A DNA stretch of 57,999 bases from UBA2821 sp902763335 (GCA_052066835.1 JBQHRJ010000019.1); one strand, 5' to 3'. Shown: positions 16,344-26,057, counted from the first letter of the stretch. Program-made: numbers and translations. The notes: generated by a model not told the origin, from the sequence alone.

Positions 16344-19300
16344 GATAGTAAATCTGAATTACAATGGGAATACGGTCAGAGTTGATGATGAAACATTTGA
16401 TTTTGGGGGCAAGTCTACACTTATTTCATTGAAAAACGGAGGAGGAAAAACAGTACTTGTGCAGATGATAAGTTCTCTCTTTATGAACAAATCATTCAGG
16501 GATACGGAAGACAGGCCATTTAAAAGCTATTTTACTACTCCAAATCCTACATTTATTATGACAGAGTGGATACTTGATAATGGATATGACAAATTTATAG
16601 CGGGAATGATGGTAAGAAAATACCAAGGTAATGAAGAAAACGCTGATGAACTTGAGATGATAAATTTTACCGGAGGTTATGAAGGAGCATGTGGTTATGA
16701 TATTGATAATATACCGGTAGTTGAAGATAACGGTGACAGAAAGATTATAAAAGGATTTGTAAGCTGTAGAAACGAATTTGATAAATTAAAGAAAGACAGA
16801 GACAGTGATTTTAATTATTATGATATGTCCAGTCAGTATCAGAGAAGACAGTACTTTGCTAAACTTAAGGAATATCAGATAAGCAATAAAGAGTGGGAAA
16901 GTATTATAAAAAAGGTCAATATCAAGGAGTCAGGATTATCAGATTTATTTACTAATGCTAAGGATGAGAGGGGGCTTATAGAAAACTGGTTTCTTGAGGC
17001 AATAAAAGATAAATTAAATAATGAAAGTAATAGAATTAAGGAGTTCCAGAGTCTGATTTACAGATTTATCGGACAGTATAGGGATAATCAGTCACATATA
17101 AAAAGAAAAGAGATTATTCAAAAATATTTTGCAGATTCAGAAATAATAGGCGGATGTATAGATGAGTATATGGATGCAGTCGAAAAAGAAGAATATACTC
17201 AGAGTGAAATAGCCGGAGTTATAAAGTCTCTTGAAAATGGAATAAAAGCTCTTGGTGAAAAAATGGCTGAAAATGAAGAACTGTTTGACGCTGTAAATAC
17301 GGATATATTGAAGCTTATATATGAGAAGATATCTGACAGAATTTATAAAATTACAGATGAGAGAAATGACAGAGAAAAAGACAGAGCTGATGTGGAGGCA
17401 TATATATCAGGTTACACAAAGGAGATAGATGATACACGTAGAGAACGTTGCAGCTACAAATGTGCAAAGATATATAATGAACTTGAGGAATTTGAAGCAG
17501 AGAAAACAGAGTGTCAGGAAAAGATAAATGTATTAATGCAGAAGAAGGATGACAGTAGGGAGGAAGCAGAGAGATTAGGAAAAGTACTGTACGCGTATTA
17601 CAGTAGAAAATCAGTTGAAAATGAAAACAGGATAAATGAGAAATCTATAGAAATAAGTAAGAATGAATTATTAAAAGAGCAGAGTAATGATAAGGCTCTG
17701 GAACTTGAAAAGAAAGAAATAGATTTACAGGAAAGAATAGGAAGAACAGGACAGAAAATTGTAGGATATTCTGATTCGGAAGACAGATTTAACAGAAGAT
17801 ATGGAGAGAAGATTCAGAGAAATATTCTCGGTAAATATGATGATGGAATGTTGGCTGTAAAAGAAAAAGAATATGAAGACAATTGTCAGCGTATATCAGG
17901 TAATATTACAAGATTTGCACAATATGCAGAAAAGCTGAATGCAGATATAAAGAAACTTGAGATAGAAATGACATCGGTAATATCTGATATCAGTAAATGT
18001 AAAAATGACAGAAATGAAGCCATAAAAAAGCTTAATAAGCTTGAAGAGGAGAAAACGCAAAGATTTAATATAATGAAATATGCCGGTGTACCGGATGAGG
18101 ATATTGATAATAATGTTTTGATTATTCAGAAAATAGAGGGAATAATCAAAACATTGGATATAGACAGAAATGAATATCAGACTTCATTAAAAAGTATGCA
18201 GGATGAATATGAAAGACTGAGACAGGGGAGGGTACTTGAACTTCCGGAGAATATTGCTGCTTTTTTTGAAGATGAGAATATAGAATATTTTTATGGAATG
18301 GAATGGATTAAAAATAACGGAAGAAGTGCGAGTGAAAACAGAAAGCTGATAGAAAAAAATCCTTTTATTCCATACTCTGTAATAATCGATAGATTATCAG
18401 CGGATAAACTTATGAAATCTGAAAAAGAGATATTTACCGGATTACCTATACCTGTCATAGTTCGTGATGAAATTGAAAATGTATGTGCAGATAAGACTGG
18501 AAATATAACTACGATTGGCAGCATACATTTTATGGTAATGTTTAATCATCATTTATTAGATGAGCAGGAACTTGCACATATGGTTTTAGGAATAAAGAAA
18601 AATATTGAAAAAACTGAACAGAATATCACTCAAAAAAATTGTGAACTTGATAAATACAGAAATTTTAAACGTGATATTGAAAGTCAGGAGTATTCAGCAA
18701 AAATATATGATGAAACAGTAAAAAAATGTGAAAAATATGAAAAGCTGGAGTCAGAATTGCAGGAAAAAGCAGAAAAAATCCGCCATGATACAGAGCAGTG
18801 CAAGGTTAAAAAGGATAGGACGGATGATGATATAATAAAGGCAAAGGTTGAGCTTGAAAAAGCACAGTCAATGTATGAAGATTTTAAGGAATTAGAGGAT
18901 AAATACGCAGATTATGAAAAGAATCTCAGAGAAAAAATGTCTCTTGAAACGGAAAGTGCTGCCATCAGAAAAGATAGGGAAAGCTTAAGAAAAGACATAG
19001 AAACAATTATAGACAGGATATCAAGATTTAAGGAAGAAAAAAGAGTATTGTCTGAACATGGCAGTATGCTTTTTGAAAAAGTACAGATTTACATTAACTA
19101 TAAATTTGATTATACAGATGAAAATGAGGATAAATCAAATAATGATATTGTTATGCTTGAGAGCAGATATAATGCGTTAACAAACGAGATAAGTTCAACA
19201 CTTTCGGAATTGCAGAAAGAGTTGCAAAAGCATATAAAGAGATGTGAAGCTAAGCAGAGTGATTTAAAACGTGAAAATAAATACGAATTTGATGAAAATG

Positions 19301-20730
19301 ATTACAGCGGACTTATCTGGACTGAGGATATAGAGGAAGAGTACAATAAAAAAATAAAAATTCTTGAAAGAAAAAAGAATGCAGTTACAGAGCAAGGTTC
19401 TAAATTGAATATTGAGATTGGAACATTAAATAATAGTCTTAAAAATGAAATGGATAAGTTGAAAAATGAGACGGGATATGATGTTCCGGCTGAGCGTAAG
19501 CAGATTGTACATGAAAACTTTGATGAAATAATAAGTACAAAAAAATATGAGGCAGAGAAAATTCAGAGCAGGCTTAACAGTGACAAAAAGAGATATGAGC
19601 TGTATGAAAATATAAAAAGTCATTCGCTTGATGAATATGCTCAGTATGATATTACAAGAGATGCACGACCGGATGATATTGAAAATATGTCTGAGAAAGA
19701 ACTTAATACATACTGTACAGGCTTGAAAAGAGAATGGAAGAAAAATGATTCATACAGAGAAAAATGCAGGATAAAGGTTGCAGATTTAATCAGGGATACA
19801 GCATCTGTTGAGGAATATAAGGACGAGTTTTTCAGAAAAGGATTTGATAATCTTTTAAGCCAGACAGACAATGCTTACAGTCTGAAAAAACAGCATGACA
19901 TCATTATAGGTTCATACAGAGGAATACTTGAAAAACTGGAAGTAGATTTGGCAAATATTGATAAGGAACGGAAAAATGTTGAAGAAGTATTTCTTGAATA
20001 TAACAGGGATGTAAATGAAGACCTTGGTAAGATAGATAAAAATTCTACAATAAAGGTTCGTGGAAGAGATCTGAAAATGCTTAAGATAAAGGTCCCTGAC
20101 TGGGAGACAGGCAAAGAACGGTATAAGGTGAAGCTGCATGATTATATAGATATCGTAGTAAGATATGGAATAGATGCCATAGAAAATAACCGCAATGTGG
20201 AAGATGTTATTGGAAAGCTCGTTACGACAAAGAAGATGTATGATGAAATTGTAGGCATTGAAAATATAGGGATAAGAATGTACAAAATAGAAGAAGAACG
20301 CGAAGTACCGATTTCATGGGCAGATGTTTCGGCAAATTCAGGTGGAGAAGGATTCTTGTCAGCATTTGTCATATTGGTGTGTCTGCTGAGCTATATGAGA
20401 AGAGATGATGCAGATATATTTTCAAGAGGTGAAGAGGGAAAAGTACTTATAATGGACAACCCATTTGCTCAGACAAATGCTGCCCATTTATTAAAGCCAC
20501 TTATGGAAATGGCTGAAAGGACTAACACACAGTTAATATGTCTGTCAGGGCTCGGTGGGGATTCAATTTACAATAGATTTGATAATATCTATGTTCTAAA
20601 ACTTGTAAATTCAAGTATACGAAAGAATATGAGATATCTGAACGCGGAGCACACAAAGGGGGAAGATATCAAAAAGCTTACATCATCAGAATTTAAAATG
20701 GGACAGATGGAATTATTTGATATTATATAG
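16321..20730 (+). CDS. jetC: Wadjet SMC-like ATPase JetC
   Basis: 1,469 aa. SMC-type motor that, with JetA and JetB, extrudes DNA loops and detects small circular DNA. N-terminal head: Walker A SLKNGGGKTVLV (37-48). Residues about 270-1200 are mostly coiled coil, broken by a hinge-like globular part around 610-750 (YFYGMEWIKNNGRSASENRKL, then HHLLDEQELAHM). C-terminal head: signature ANSGGEGFLSAFVILV and Walker B KVLIMDNPFAQTNAAHL, then LICLSGLGG. The residue after the Walker B Asp is Asn, not the usual Glu. The gene overlaps jetB by 23 nt. Length fits the family. Confidence 0.85.
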   Translation: MSKINRVRIVNLNYNGNTVRVDDETFDFGGKSTLISLKNGGGKTVLVQMISSLFMNKSFRDTEDRPFKSYFTTPNPTFIMTEWILDNGYDKFIAGMMVRKYQGNEENADELEMINFTGGYEGACGYDIDNIPVVEDNGDRKIIKGFVSCRNEFDKLKKDRDSDFNYYDMSSQYQRRQYFAKLKEYQISNKEWESIIKKVNIKESGLSDLFTNAKDERGLIENWFLEAIKDKLNNESNRIKEFQSLIYRFIGQYRDNQSHIKRKEIIQKYFADSEIIGGCIDEYMDAVEKEEYTQSEIAGVIKSLENGIKALGEKMAENEELFDAVNTDILKLIYEKISDRIYKITDERNDREKDRADVEAYISGYTKEIDDTRRERCSYKCAKIYNELEEFEAEKTECQEKINVLMQKKDDSREEAERLGKVLYAYYSRKSVENENRINEKSIEISKNELLKEQSNDKALELEKKEIDLQERIGRTGQKIVGYSDSEDRFNRRYGEKIQRNILGKYDDGMLAVKEKEYEDNCQRISGNITRFAQYAEKLNADIKKLEIEMTSVISDISKCKNDRNEAIKKLNKLEEEKTQRFNIMKYAGVPDEDIDNNVLIIQKIEGIIKTLDIDRNEYQTSLKSMQDEYERLRQGRVLELPENIAAFFEDENIEYFYGMEWIKNNGRSASENRKLIEKNPFIPYSVIIDRLSADKLMKSEKEIFTGLPIPVIVRDEIENVCADKTGNITTIGSIHFMVMFNHHLLDEQELAHMVLGIKKNIEKTEQNITQKNCELDKYRNFKRDIESQEYSAKIYDETVKKCEKYEKLESELQEKAEKIRHDTEQCKVKKDRTDDDIIKAKVELEKAQSMYEDFKELEDKYADYEKNLREKMSLETESAAIRKDRESLRKDIETIIDRISRFKEEKRVLSEHGSMLFEKVQIYINYKFDYTDENEDKSNNDIVMLESRYNALTNEISSTLSELQKELQKHIKRCEAKQSDLKRENKYEFDENDYSGLIWTEDIEEEYNKKIKILERKKNAVTEQGSKLNIEIGTLNNSLKNEMDKLKNETGYDVPAERKQIVHENFDEIISTKKYEAEKIQSRLNSDKKRYELYENIKSHSLDEYAQYDITRDARPDDIENMSEKELNTYCTGLKREWKKNDSYREKCRIKVADLIRDTASVEEYKDEFFRKGFDNLLSQTDNAYSLKKQHDIIIGSYRGILEKLEVDLANIDKERKNVEEVFLEYNRDVNEDLGKIDKNSTIKVRGRDLKMLKIKVPDWETGKERYKVKLHDYIDIVVRYGIDAIENNRNVEDVIGKLVTTKKMYDEIVGIENIGIRMYKIEEEREVPISWADVSANSGGEGFLSAFVILVCLLSYMRRDDADIFSRGEEGKVLIMDNPFAQTNAAHLLKPLMEMAERTNTQLICLSGLGGDSIYNRFDNIYVLKLVNSSIRKNMRYLNAEHTKGEDIKKLTSSEFKMGQMELFDII

Positions 20731-20755
20731 AATCCCGTTATTTTAAAGGAGAAAT

Positions 20756-21781
20756 ATGAAGATGAATATAAATAATATACTTGACAGAGATGAATATAGT
20801 TTCATACATACAGATGAGCATCTGGGAAAAAATGTGATACTGCTCGGACTTTCAGGAAGTTATTCATATGGAACTAACAACGAAAACAGTGATATAGACA
20901 TAAGAGGAATTACATTGAACCGTAAATCTGATCTTATAGGTCTTACACATTATGAGCAGTATGTGGATGATGATACCGACACGACTATATACACATTTAA
21001 CAAGATGGTCAGTCTTCTTTTAAGCTGCAATCCTAATACAATAGAGCTGCTGGGGCTTAACAGGGAACATTATCTGTATCTGAATGACATAGGAGAGGAA
21101 CTGATAGCCAATAGCAAAATGTTTTTATCTAAGCGTGTAATCCAGTCTTTTGGCGGATATGCAGATGCACAGCTTAGGAGACTGCAGAATGCACTGGCGA
21201 GGGATTCATATCCACAGTGTAAAAAGGAGCAGCATATATTCAATTCAGTGAAAAATACTATGTACAGATTCAATACGGTGTATCATGATTTTGAAAATGG
21301 AAGCCTTAATATTTATATTGATAAGGCTGTCAATAAAGATTTAGATACAGAGATATTTGTAGATGCAGACTTAAAGCATTATCCGTTAAGGGATTACAAG
21401 AGCATGTGGAATGAGATGAATAATGTTGTTAAAGAGTATGCCAAAATCGGCAAAAGAAATAAGAAGAAGGATGATTTGCATCTTAATAAACATGCCATGC
21501 ATCTGATAAGGCTTTTTATGATGACTATAGATATTATTGAAAAGGCAGAGATAAGAACAAACAGACCGGACGAGCATGAGATTCTTATGGATATCAGAAA
21601 TGGAAAATATCAGAAAGAAAACGGAGAATTTTCAGATGAGTTTTATGAAATGCTTGCAGACTATGAAAAAAGACTTGATTATGCAGCCCAAAATACAGTT
21701 TTGCCGGATGAACCGGATATGGACGAAGTGCAGGAATATGTGATGAAAGTAAATAGGAGAGTGGTAACAGATGAATTATAA
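20756..21781 (+). CDS. YcgL/RlaP-like nucleotidyltransferase
   Basis: 341 aa; AAAGGAG is close to ATG 20756, and a second ATG at 20762 has better spacing. The Pol-beta-type motif GLSGSYSYGTNNENSDIDIRGI carries both metal-binding Asp residues. The rest is helical, including FNSVKNTMYRFNTVYHDFENG. COG3541-like proteins of this kind have been linked by comparative genomics to RNA repair systems (RlaP). It follows jetC by 25 nt on the same strand, so it is probably in the same transcript. A second, broken member lies immediately downstream. Activity and substrate unknown. Confidence 0.75.
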   Translation: MKMNINNILDRDEYSFIHTDEHLGKNVILLGLSGSYSYGTNNENSDIDIRGITLNRKSDLIGLTHYEQYVDDDTDTTIYTFNKMVSLLLSCNPNTIELLGLNREHYLYLNDIGEELIANSKMFLSKRVIQSFGGYADAQLRRLQNALARDSYPQCKKEQHIFNSVKNTMYRFNTVYHDFENGSLNIYIDKAVNKDLDTEIFVDADLKHYPLRDYKSMWNEMNNVVKEYAKIGKRNKKKDDLHLNKHAMHLIRLFMMTIDIIEKAEIRTNRPDEHEILMDIRNGKYQKENGEFSDEFYEMLADYEKRLDYAAQNTVLPDEPDMDEVQEYVMKVNRRVVTDEL

Positions 21782-22273
21782 AGATATTATAGATGATAAG
21801 TTAAAGGAAATAGAGAAAAGTGAAAATGTAAAGATTCTTCATGCTGTTGAATCTGGCAGCAGAGCATGGGGATTTAAATCACCTGACAGTGATTTTGATG
21901 TTAGATTTATATATGTAAGAAAGATTGATGATTAGATATGGTGAAATATAAAAAATATTTTTATGTACTCCGCCCGATACTGGCATGTAAATGGATAGAG
22001 AAAAAGAAAACACCGCCACCGGTACTTTTTGATGAACTGAAAAAGGGAACCCTTGACAAAGAAATGTGTCCGGTAGTGGAAGAGTTGCTGAAGAAAAAAG
22101 TGAAGATGTTAGAATCGGATAAAGCACCTAGAATAGATGAATTAAATCTGTACATAGAAAACCAGCTTGAGTACTATAAGAAACTGCTTGAGAACATGGA
22201 AGATGATAGAAAAATTGACTGGGAGAAGCTGAATGGGCTATTTGTGGAAACGGTGAAAGCAAATTTAAAATAA
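21771..22273 (+). pseudogene. Second YcgL/RlaP-like nucleotidyltransferase, internally deleted
   Basis: The first 54 codons read MNYKDIIDDKLKEIEKSENV, then HAVESGSRAWGFKSPDSDFDVRFIYV, the family's active-site region, and stop at TAG 21933. Another frame from 21938 resumes with VKYKKYFYVLRPILACKWI and PPPVLFDELKKG, which is the C-terminal third of the same family (full length about 250 aa). Roughly 100 codons of the middle are missing and the frame is shifted. The start overlaps the upstream paralogue by 11 nt. The intact form would have been a two-gene nucleotidyltransferase unit. Confidence 0.75.
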
Positions 22274-22286
22274 AGAGGATACAGTT

Positions 22287-23175
22287 ATGAAAAAAATAAC
22301 ATCTATATTTATACTTACATTTGCACTATTTATACTCAGCATTTCAGACAGAAGTAAGACTTTAGATAATATTTCTGTAAAAAAGCTTAGTGTATCAGGA
22401 AATCATCTGACTGATGAATCGGGAAATATTGTACAGCTAAAGGGAATAAGTACCCACGGGATAGCATGGTTTCCGGATTATATAAATGAAGAAGGTTTTA
22501 GGGAACTGCATGAAAACTTTGGCGTAAATGTCATAAGGCTTGCTATGTATACGGCAGAATATAATGGTTATTGTACGGGTGGAGATAAGGAGTATCTTAA
22601 GGGACTTATTGATAATGGTGTAAAGTATGCCACTGAAAATGATATGTATGTTATTATTGACTGGCATATTTTATCGGATGGAAATCCGAATACATATGTA
22701 GAGGATGCGAAGGAATTTTTCGCTCAGATGGCATTAAAATATGCCGATAATAATAATGTAATATATGAAATATGTAATGAACCGAATGGGGGTATCGGCT
22801 GGGAGGATATTAAAAATTATGCCGGTCAGGTTATTCCTGTAATCAGACAGTATGACAAGATTTCATTTTTATGCAGGCACACATAAGGAGGATATGAGGC
22901 AGAATGTGCAGAATGCGATAGATTCGGGATTGCCTGTGTTTGTATCAGAATTCGGAATATGTGATGCATCGGGAAATGGGGCAATAGATGTGGAACAGTC
23001 AAAGGAATGGATAGACATGCTGAACCGCAATAAAGTAAGCTATGTTATGTGGAATTTATCAAATAAGGATGAAACGTCGGCTATTATCAGTCTGTCATGC
23101 TCAAAGGTGAATGGATTTACGGAGGATGATTTAAGTGATGCGGGAAAATGGTTTGCAGATATGATGAAGAATTAG
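22287..23175 (+). pseudogene. Glycoside hydrolase family 5 (cellulase-like) gene with internal deletion
   Basis: Begins with a signal-peptide-like segment (MKKITSIFILTFALFILSIS), then LKGISTHGIAWFPDYINEEGF and the acid/base motif IYEICNEPNGGIGW. After VIPVIRQYD the frame ends at 22886. An overlapping frame resumes with RFHFYAGTHKEDMRQ and contains the nucleophile motif VFVSEFGICD, ending at 23175. In GH5 enzymes about 25-35 residues separate these two blocks, so the break near 22857 is a small deletion plus a frameshift. Both catalytic Glu codons survive. Secreted endoglucanase before decay. Confidence 0.8.
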
Positions 23176-23182
23176 AAATGTT

Positions 23183-23917
23183 ATGGCAGAGAATGGATGT
23201 GATAATGTGAAGATAGGGATATGCGACGATGAACCGGAGATAAGAAATGCAATGGCAGAAAAAATCAGATACAGATATCCCGAAAGCAAAATATGTCTTT
23301 ATTCAAACGGGGAGGAGGTAATCAATGAGAAGACTCTTCCGGATATACTGTTTCTTGACATACAGATGCCTCATATAAATGGCATGGAGGCAGCAAGGAA
23401 GCTTCGGAGCATTTCGGATAATATGATTATAATATTTGTAACAGTTATAGAGGAGTATGTGTTTCAGGCGTTTGATGTAAGGGCATTTAACTATATTGTG
23501 AAACCCTTTGAAGATGAGAGACTGTATAAAATATTAGATGATGCTGTCAGAGAATCCTATGAAGGAAATGAAAATAAGCAGATACCAATATCTGTTAATG
23601 TATCATCCGGCAGCAGACATTTTAATATAAAGGCGGATAGAATCGTGTATGCAGAGGTTTTTAACAGAAAGGTAACTATTCATACAGTGGATGAGGATAT
23701 TGAATATTATGGAAAACTTACTGATTTGCAGGAAAAACTCGGAGTAGGATTTTATCGTCCTCACAGGGCTTATCTTGTGAATTTTGATTACATAAGAAAG
23801 TACGATGCGACAACGATTTACCTCGAAAAGGGCGAAGCTGCTATGGCGAAGAAGAATTATAGTGATTTTGTGAAGAAATATATGAATTACAATCGGATGA
23901 AAGGAAATCAGAGATAA
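23183..23917 (+). CDS. LytTR-family response regulator
   Basis: 244 aa from ATG 23183, which has no ribosome site. The family-typical start would be GTG 23207 (MKIGICDDEPE), also with a weak site. Receiver domain: acidic pair in ICDDE, phosphoacceptor Asp in ILFLDIQMP, Lys in NYIVKPF. LytTR DNA-binding domain about 135-240 (IVYAEVFNRKVTIHT, GVGFYRPHRAYLVNFDYIRKY). It pairs with the GHKL kinase that starts 5 nt downstream. LytTR proteins bind imperfect direct repeats two helical turns apart; such a repeat lies behind the kinase gene. Confidence 0.85.
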   Translation: MAENGCDNVKIGICDDEPEIRNAMAEKIRYRYPESKICLYSNGEEVINEKTLPDILFLDIQMPHINGMEAARKLRSISDNMIIIFVTVIEEYVFQAFDVRAFNYIVKPFEDERLYKILDDAVRESYEGNENKQIPISVNVSSGSRHFNIKADRIVYAEVFNRKVTIHTVDEDIEYYGKLTDLQEKLGVGFYRPHRAYLVNFDYIRKYDATTIYLEKGEAAMAKKNYSDFVKKYMNYNRMKGNQR

Positions 23918-23921
23918 ATTT

Positions 23922-25262
23922 ATGGAAAAATACTGGATGACTGTATCGGTTACCTATATTGTATTGTATATATTTATAATGGGAATGGTTTTGTGCTTAT
24001 TTTCAAAAGCTTTTGTGAAAAATAAAATGGCAGCTTTTTTAGCGGGAATTACATATACCATTACGATGGTTATATTATATTTTATACCATTCAGGTTAGA
24101 TAATTTTGCAGCGTATGGCTTGGGGGTAATGGCGGCATTTGTGGTAATGTGTCTGGCGGACAGACAAAATTTCACACAGAAAATATTCGTTGTCATGATA
24201 TTTTATTCATTCAGATGGCTGTCGGTTTATATAGTGGATAAGCCGGCAAATTATATATATAATAAAATAATCGGTTCCCTATATATGACAGAACATGAAA
24301 TATTGCAATTCAGTTTATATGCGTTTATGAATATATTTGAACTGTTGATGATTATGGCAGTTATAGGTGTCGGATGTAAATATATTATAGATTCTTTTAA
24401 ATATAAATATGAAACTATGACACTCAGGGAAATGATGATTCTTATTATACCGTCAGTTATGGGCATGACAGGGTATGGAATGATGCAGCAGCATAATGAA
24501 CTTGCCGTTTTTCATTATATAATGTCTGCCGCAACTATAGTGATGGTGATAGTTTTATTTGAAAATGCTAAAAATGTCCGGGATGAAAACATGCAGCTTG
24601 AACTGATAAATAATCAGACCGGTGAGATGAAAAAACATATAGTACAGATTGAAAATCTGTATGGTGAGATAAGAAGTATGAAACATGATATGGTAAATCA
24701 TGTGATGACACTGCAGGCACTATATGAGAAAAATGAGATGCAGCGGTCACAAGAGTATCTTTTTAAATTAAAGAAAAACGTTAATGATGCAACAGGAAAA
24801 TTAAGAAGCGGAAATCCCGTGACAGATATTATTCTTGATGAATATAAAAGTAGGGCCGATGCATTAAATATAAGGTTTGAAAATTCATTTTTCTATCCTG
24901 AAAAATTATCGGACACTTCACCAGAACCGGATGTATATGACATAAGTGTGATATTATGTAACGCATTGGATAATGCATTTGAGGCAATAGAAAAGCATTA
25001 CATTCAAGATAAAGATGTGTTCATAAGTATAAAGACATATAGGAATAATAACGCATATATGGTGGAGATTTCAAACAGTTTCAGGGGAGAAACGGAGATA
25101 GATACAGATGGAGGACTTCCGGTTACAACCAAAAGTGAAAAAACAGGACATGGATATGGGCTGCTTAATATCAGGAGGATGGCACGCAAATATCATGGAG
25201 ATATTGATATTTGCAATGGAGATGGGGTGTTTAAACTTACTGTAATGCTTATGCTCCCTTAG
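23922..25262 (+). CDS. GHKL sensor histidine kinase
   Basis: 446 aa. Six or seven membrane segments in the first about 220 residues, a coiled-coil linker, then the phosphoacceptor region MKHDMVNHVMTLQALYEKNE. The GHKL ATPase follows, with an N-box CNALDNAFEAI and a G2-like GHGYGLLNIRR. It belongs to the AgrC/LytS-like group of peptide or cell-state sensors. Co-transcribed with the LytTR regulator. No autoinducer peptide gene is visible beside it. Confidence 0.85.
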   Translation: MEKYWMTVSVTYIVLYIFIMGMVLCLFSKAFVKNKMAAFLAGITYTITMVILYFIPFRLDNFAAYGLGVMAAFVVMCLADRQNFTQKIFVVMIFYSFRWLSVYIVDKPANYIYNKIIGSLYMTEHEILQFSLYAFMNIFELLMIMAVIGVGCKYIIDSFKYKYETMTLREMMILIIPSVMGMTGYGMMQQHNELAVFHYIMSAATIVMVIVLFENAKNVRDENMQLELINNQTGEMKKHIVQIENLYGEIRSMKHDMVNHVMTLQALYEKNEMQRSQEYLFKLKKNVNDATGKLRSGNPVTDIILDEYKSRADALNIRFENSFFYPEKLSDTSPEPDVYDISVILCNALDNAFEAIEKHYIQDKDVFISIKTYRNNNAYMVEISNSFRGETEIDTDGGLPVTTKSEKTGHGYGLLNIRRMARKYHGDIDICNGDGVFKLTVMLMLP

Positions 25263-25286
25263 TGGATGATTAAACAGCAAAATCAT

Positions 25287-25319
25287 TTCACAACAAAAAA
25301 AGTTCTGTTCACAACAAAA
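25287..25319 (+). promoter_or_regulatory. Direct repeat, two copies 21 bp apart: likely LytTR-regulator site
   Basis: TTCACAACAAAA occurs at 25287-25298 and 25308-25319. The 21-bp period equals two helical turns, the spacing used by AgrA/ComE-type LytTR dimers. It sits between the histidine kinase and the FlxA-like gene, just upstream of a sigma-28-like promoter. Confidence 0.45.
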
Positions 25320-25323
25320 GGAT

Positions 25324-25350
25324 TACAAAAGTATAAGGCTGTTCCGATAA
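25324..25350 (+). promoter_or_regulatory. Sigma-28 (flagellar) type promoter
   Basis: TACA, 15 nt, TCCGATAA: close to the sigma-28 consensus TAAA-N15-GCCGATAA. It is 39 nt upstream of the FlxA-like start codon. Confidence 0.5.
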
Positions 25351-25388
25351 AAGTTTATGAAGGTATAGTTTGAAAGGAGAAATGAATT

Positions 25389-26057
25389 ATGAGAATAGAC
25401 AGTTCGAGTGTAAGTGGAAGTACATATTCCGGCGGCGCAGGAACAAATGTGTCTGCACAGAATGATCCGGTCATAAGAAGTATCAAAAAGCAGATAAAGG
25501 ATGCAAATAAAAAAATGCAGGAGCTGGCATCAGATAACAGTATCGAGCCGGAAGAAAAAATGAAAAAGCGACAGGAATTACAAAAGGAAATATCAGACCT
25601 GAATAATAAATTGAGACAAAGGCAGATTGAACTTAGAAAGAAGCAGAGAGAGGAAAAAAAGGAGAGAGAAAACCAGAATACATATATTTCCGAGAATGAA
25701 ACGGATACAGGATTATCCAAATCAGGAATGAAAGCAATGATTTCGGCAGACAGCAGTATAAAGCAGGCGGATGTGCATAAAAGTGTGGCATCAAAACTGG
25801 AGGGAAGGGCACATGTTATTGAGTCAGAGATAAAGCAGGATGGTGGAAAAGGCAGAAGTACATATAGTAAAGAAGCCGAACTTGCAGATATAAATATAAA
25901 AGCACAAAATGCAACAGAGGCTCAGGCAGCAGAATTAGACAAAGCAAATAAGCAGGCAAAAGAAACGGATAAAACGGACAGAAAAGATTACTCTGAAGAT
26001 TCAGATAATCAGGATAAAAAAGATAAAGAAAAAAATGAGATAGATATTTATTTATAA
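25389..26057 (+). CDS. FlxA-like coiled-coil protein
   Basis: 222 aa with AAAGGAG upstream. It starts with a Ser/Gly-rich segment (MRIDSSSVSGSTYSGGAG), then a long charged coiled coil (VIRSIKKQIKDANKKMQELA, NIEPEEKMKKRQELQKEIS-like pattern), and ends in a Lys/Asp/Glu-rich tail (about 185-222). The N-terminal half matches the FlxA-like family, whose E. coli founder is transcribed by FliA. The sigma-28-like promoter agrees with this. Cytoplasmic, function unknown. Confidence 0.7.
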   Translation: MRIDSSSVSGSTYSGGAGTNVSAQNDPVIRSIKKQIKDANKKMQELASDNSIEPEEKMKKRQELQKEISDLNNKLRQRQIELRKKQREEKKERENQNTYISENETDTGLSKSGMKAMISADSSIKQADVHKSVASKLEGRAHVIESEIKQDGGKGRSTYSKEAELADINIKAQNATEAQAAELDKANKQAKETDKTDRKDYSEDSDNQDKKDKEKNEIDIYL

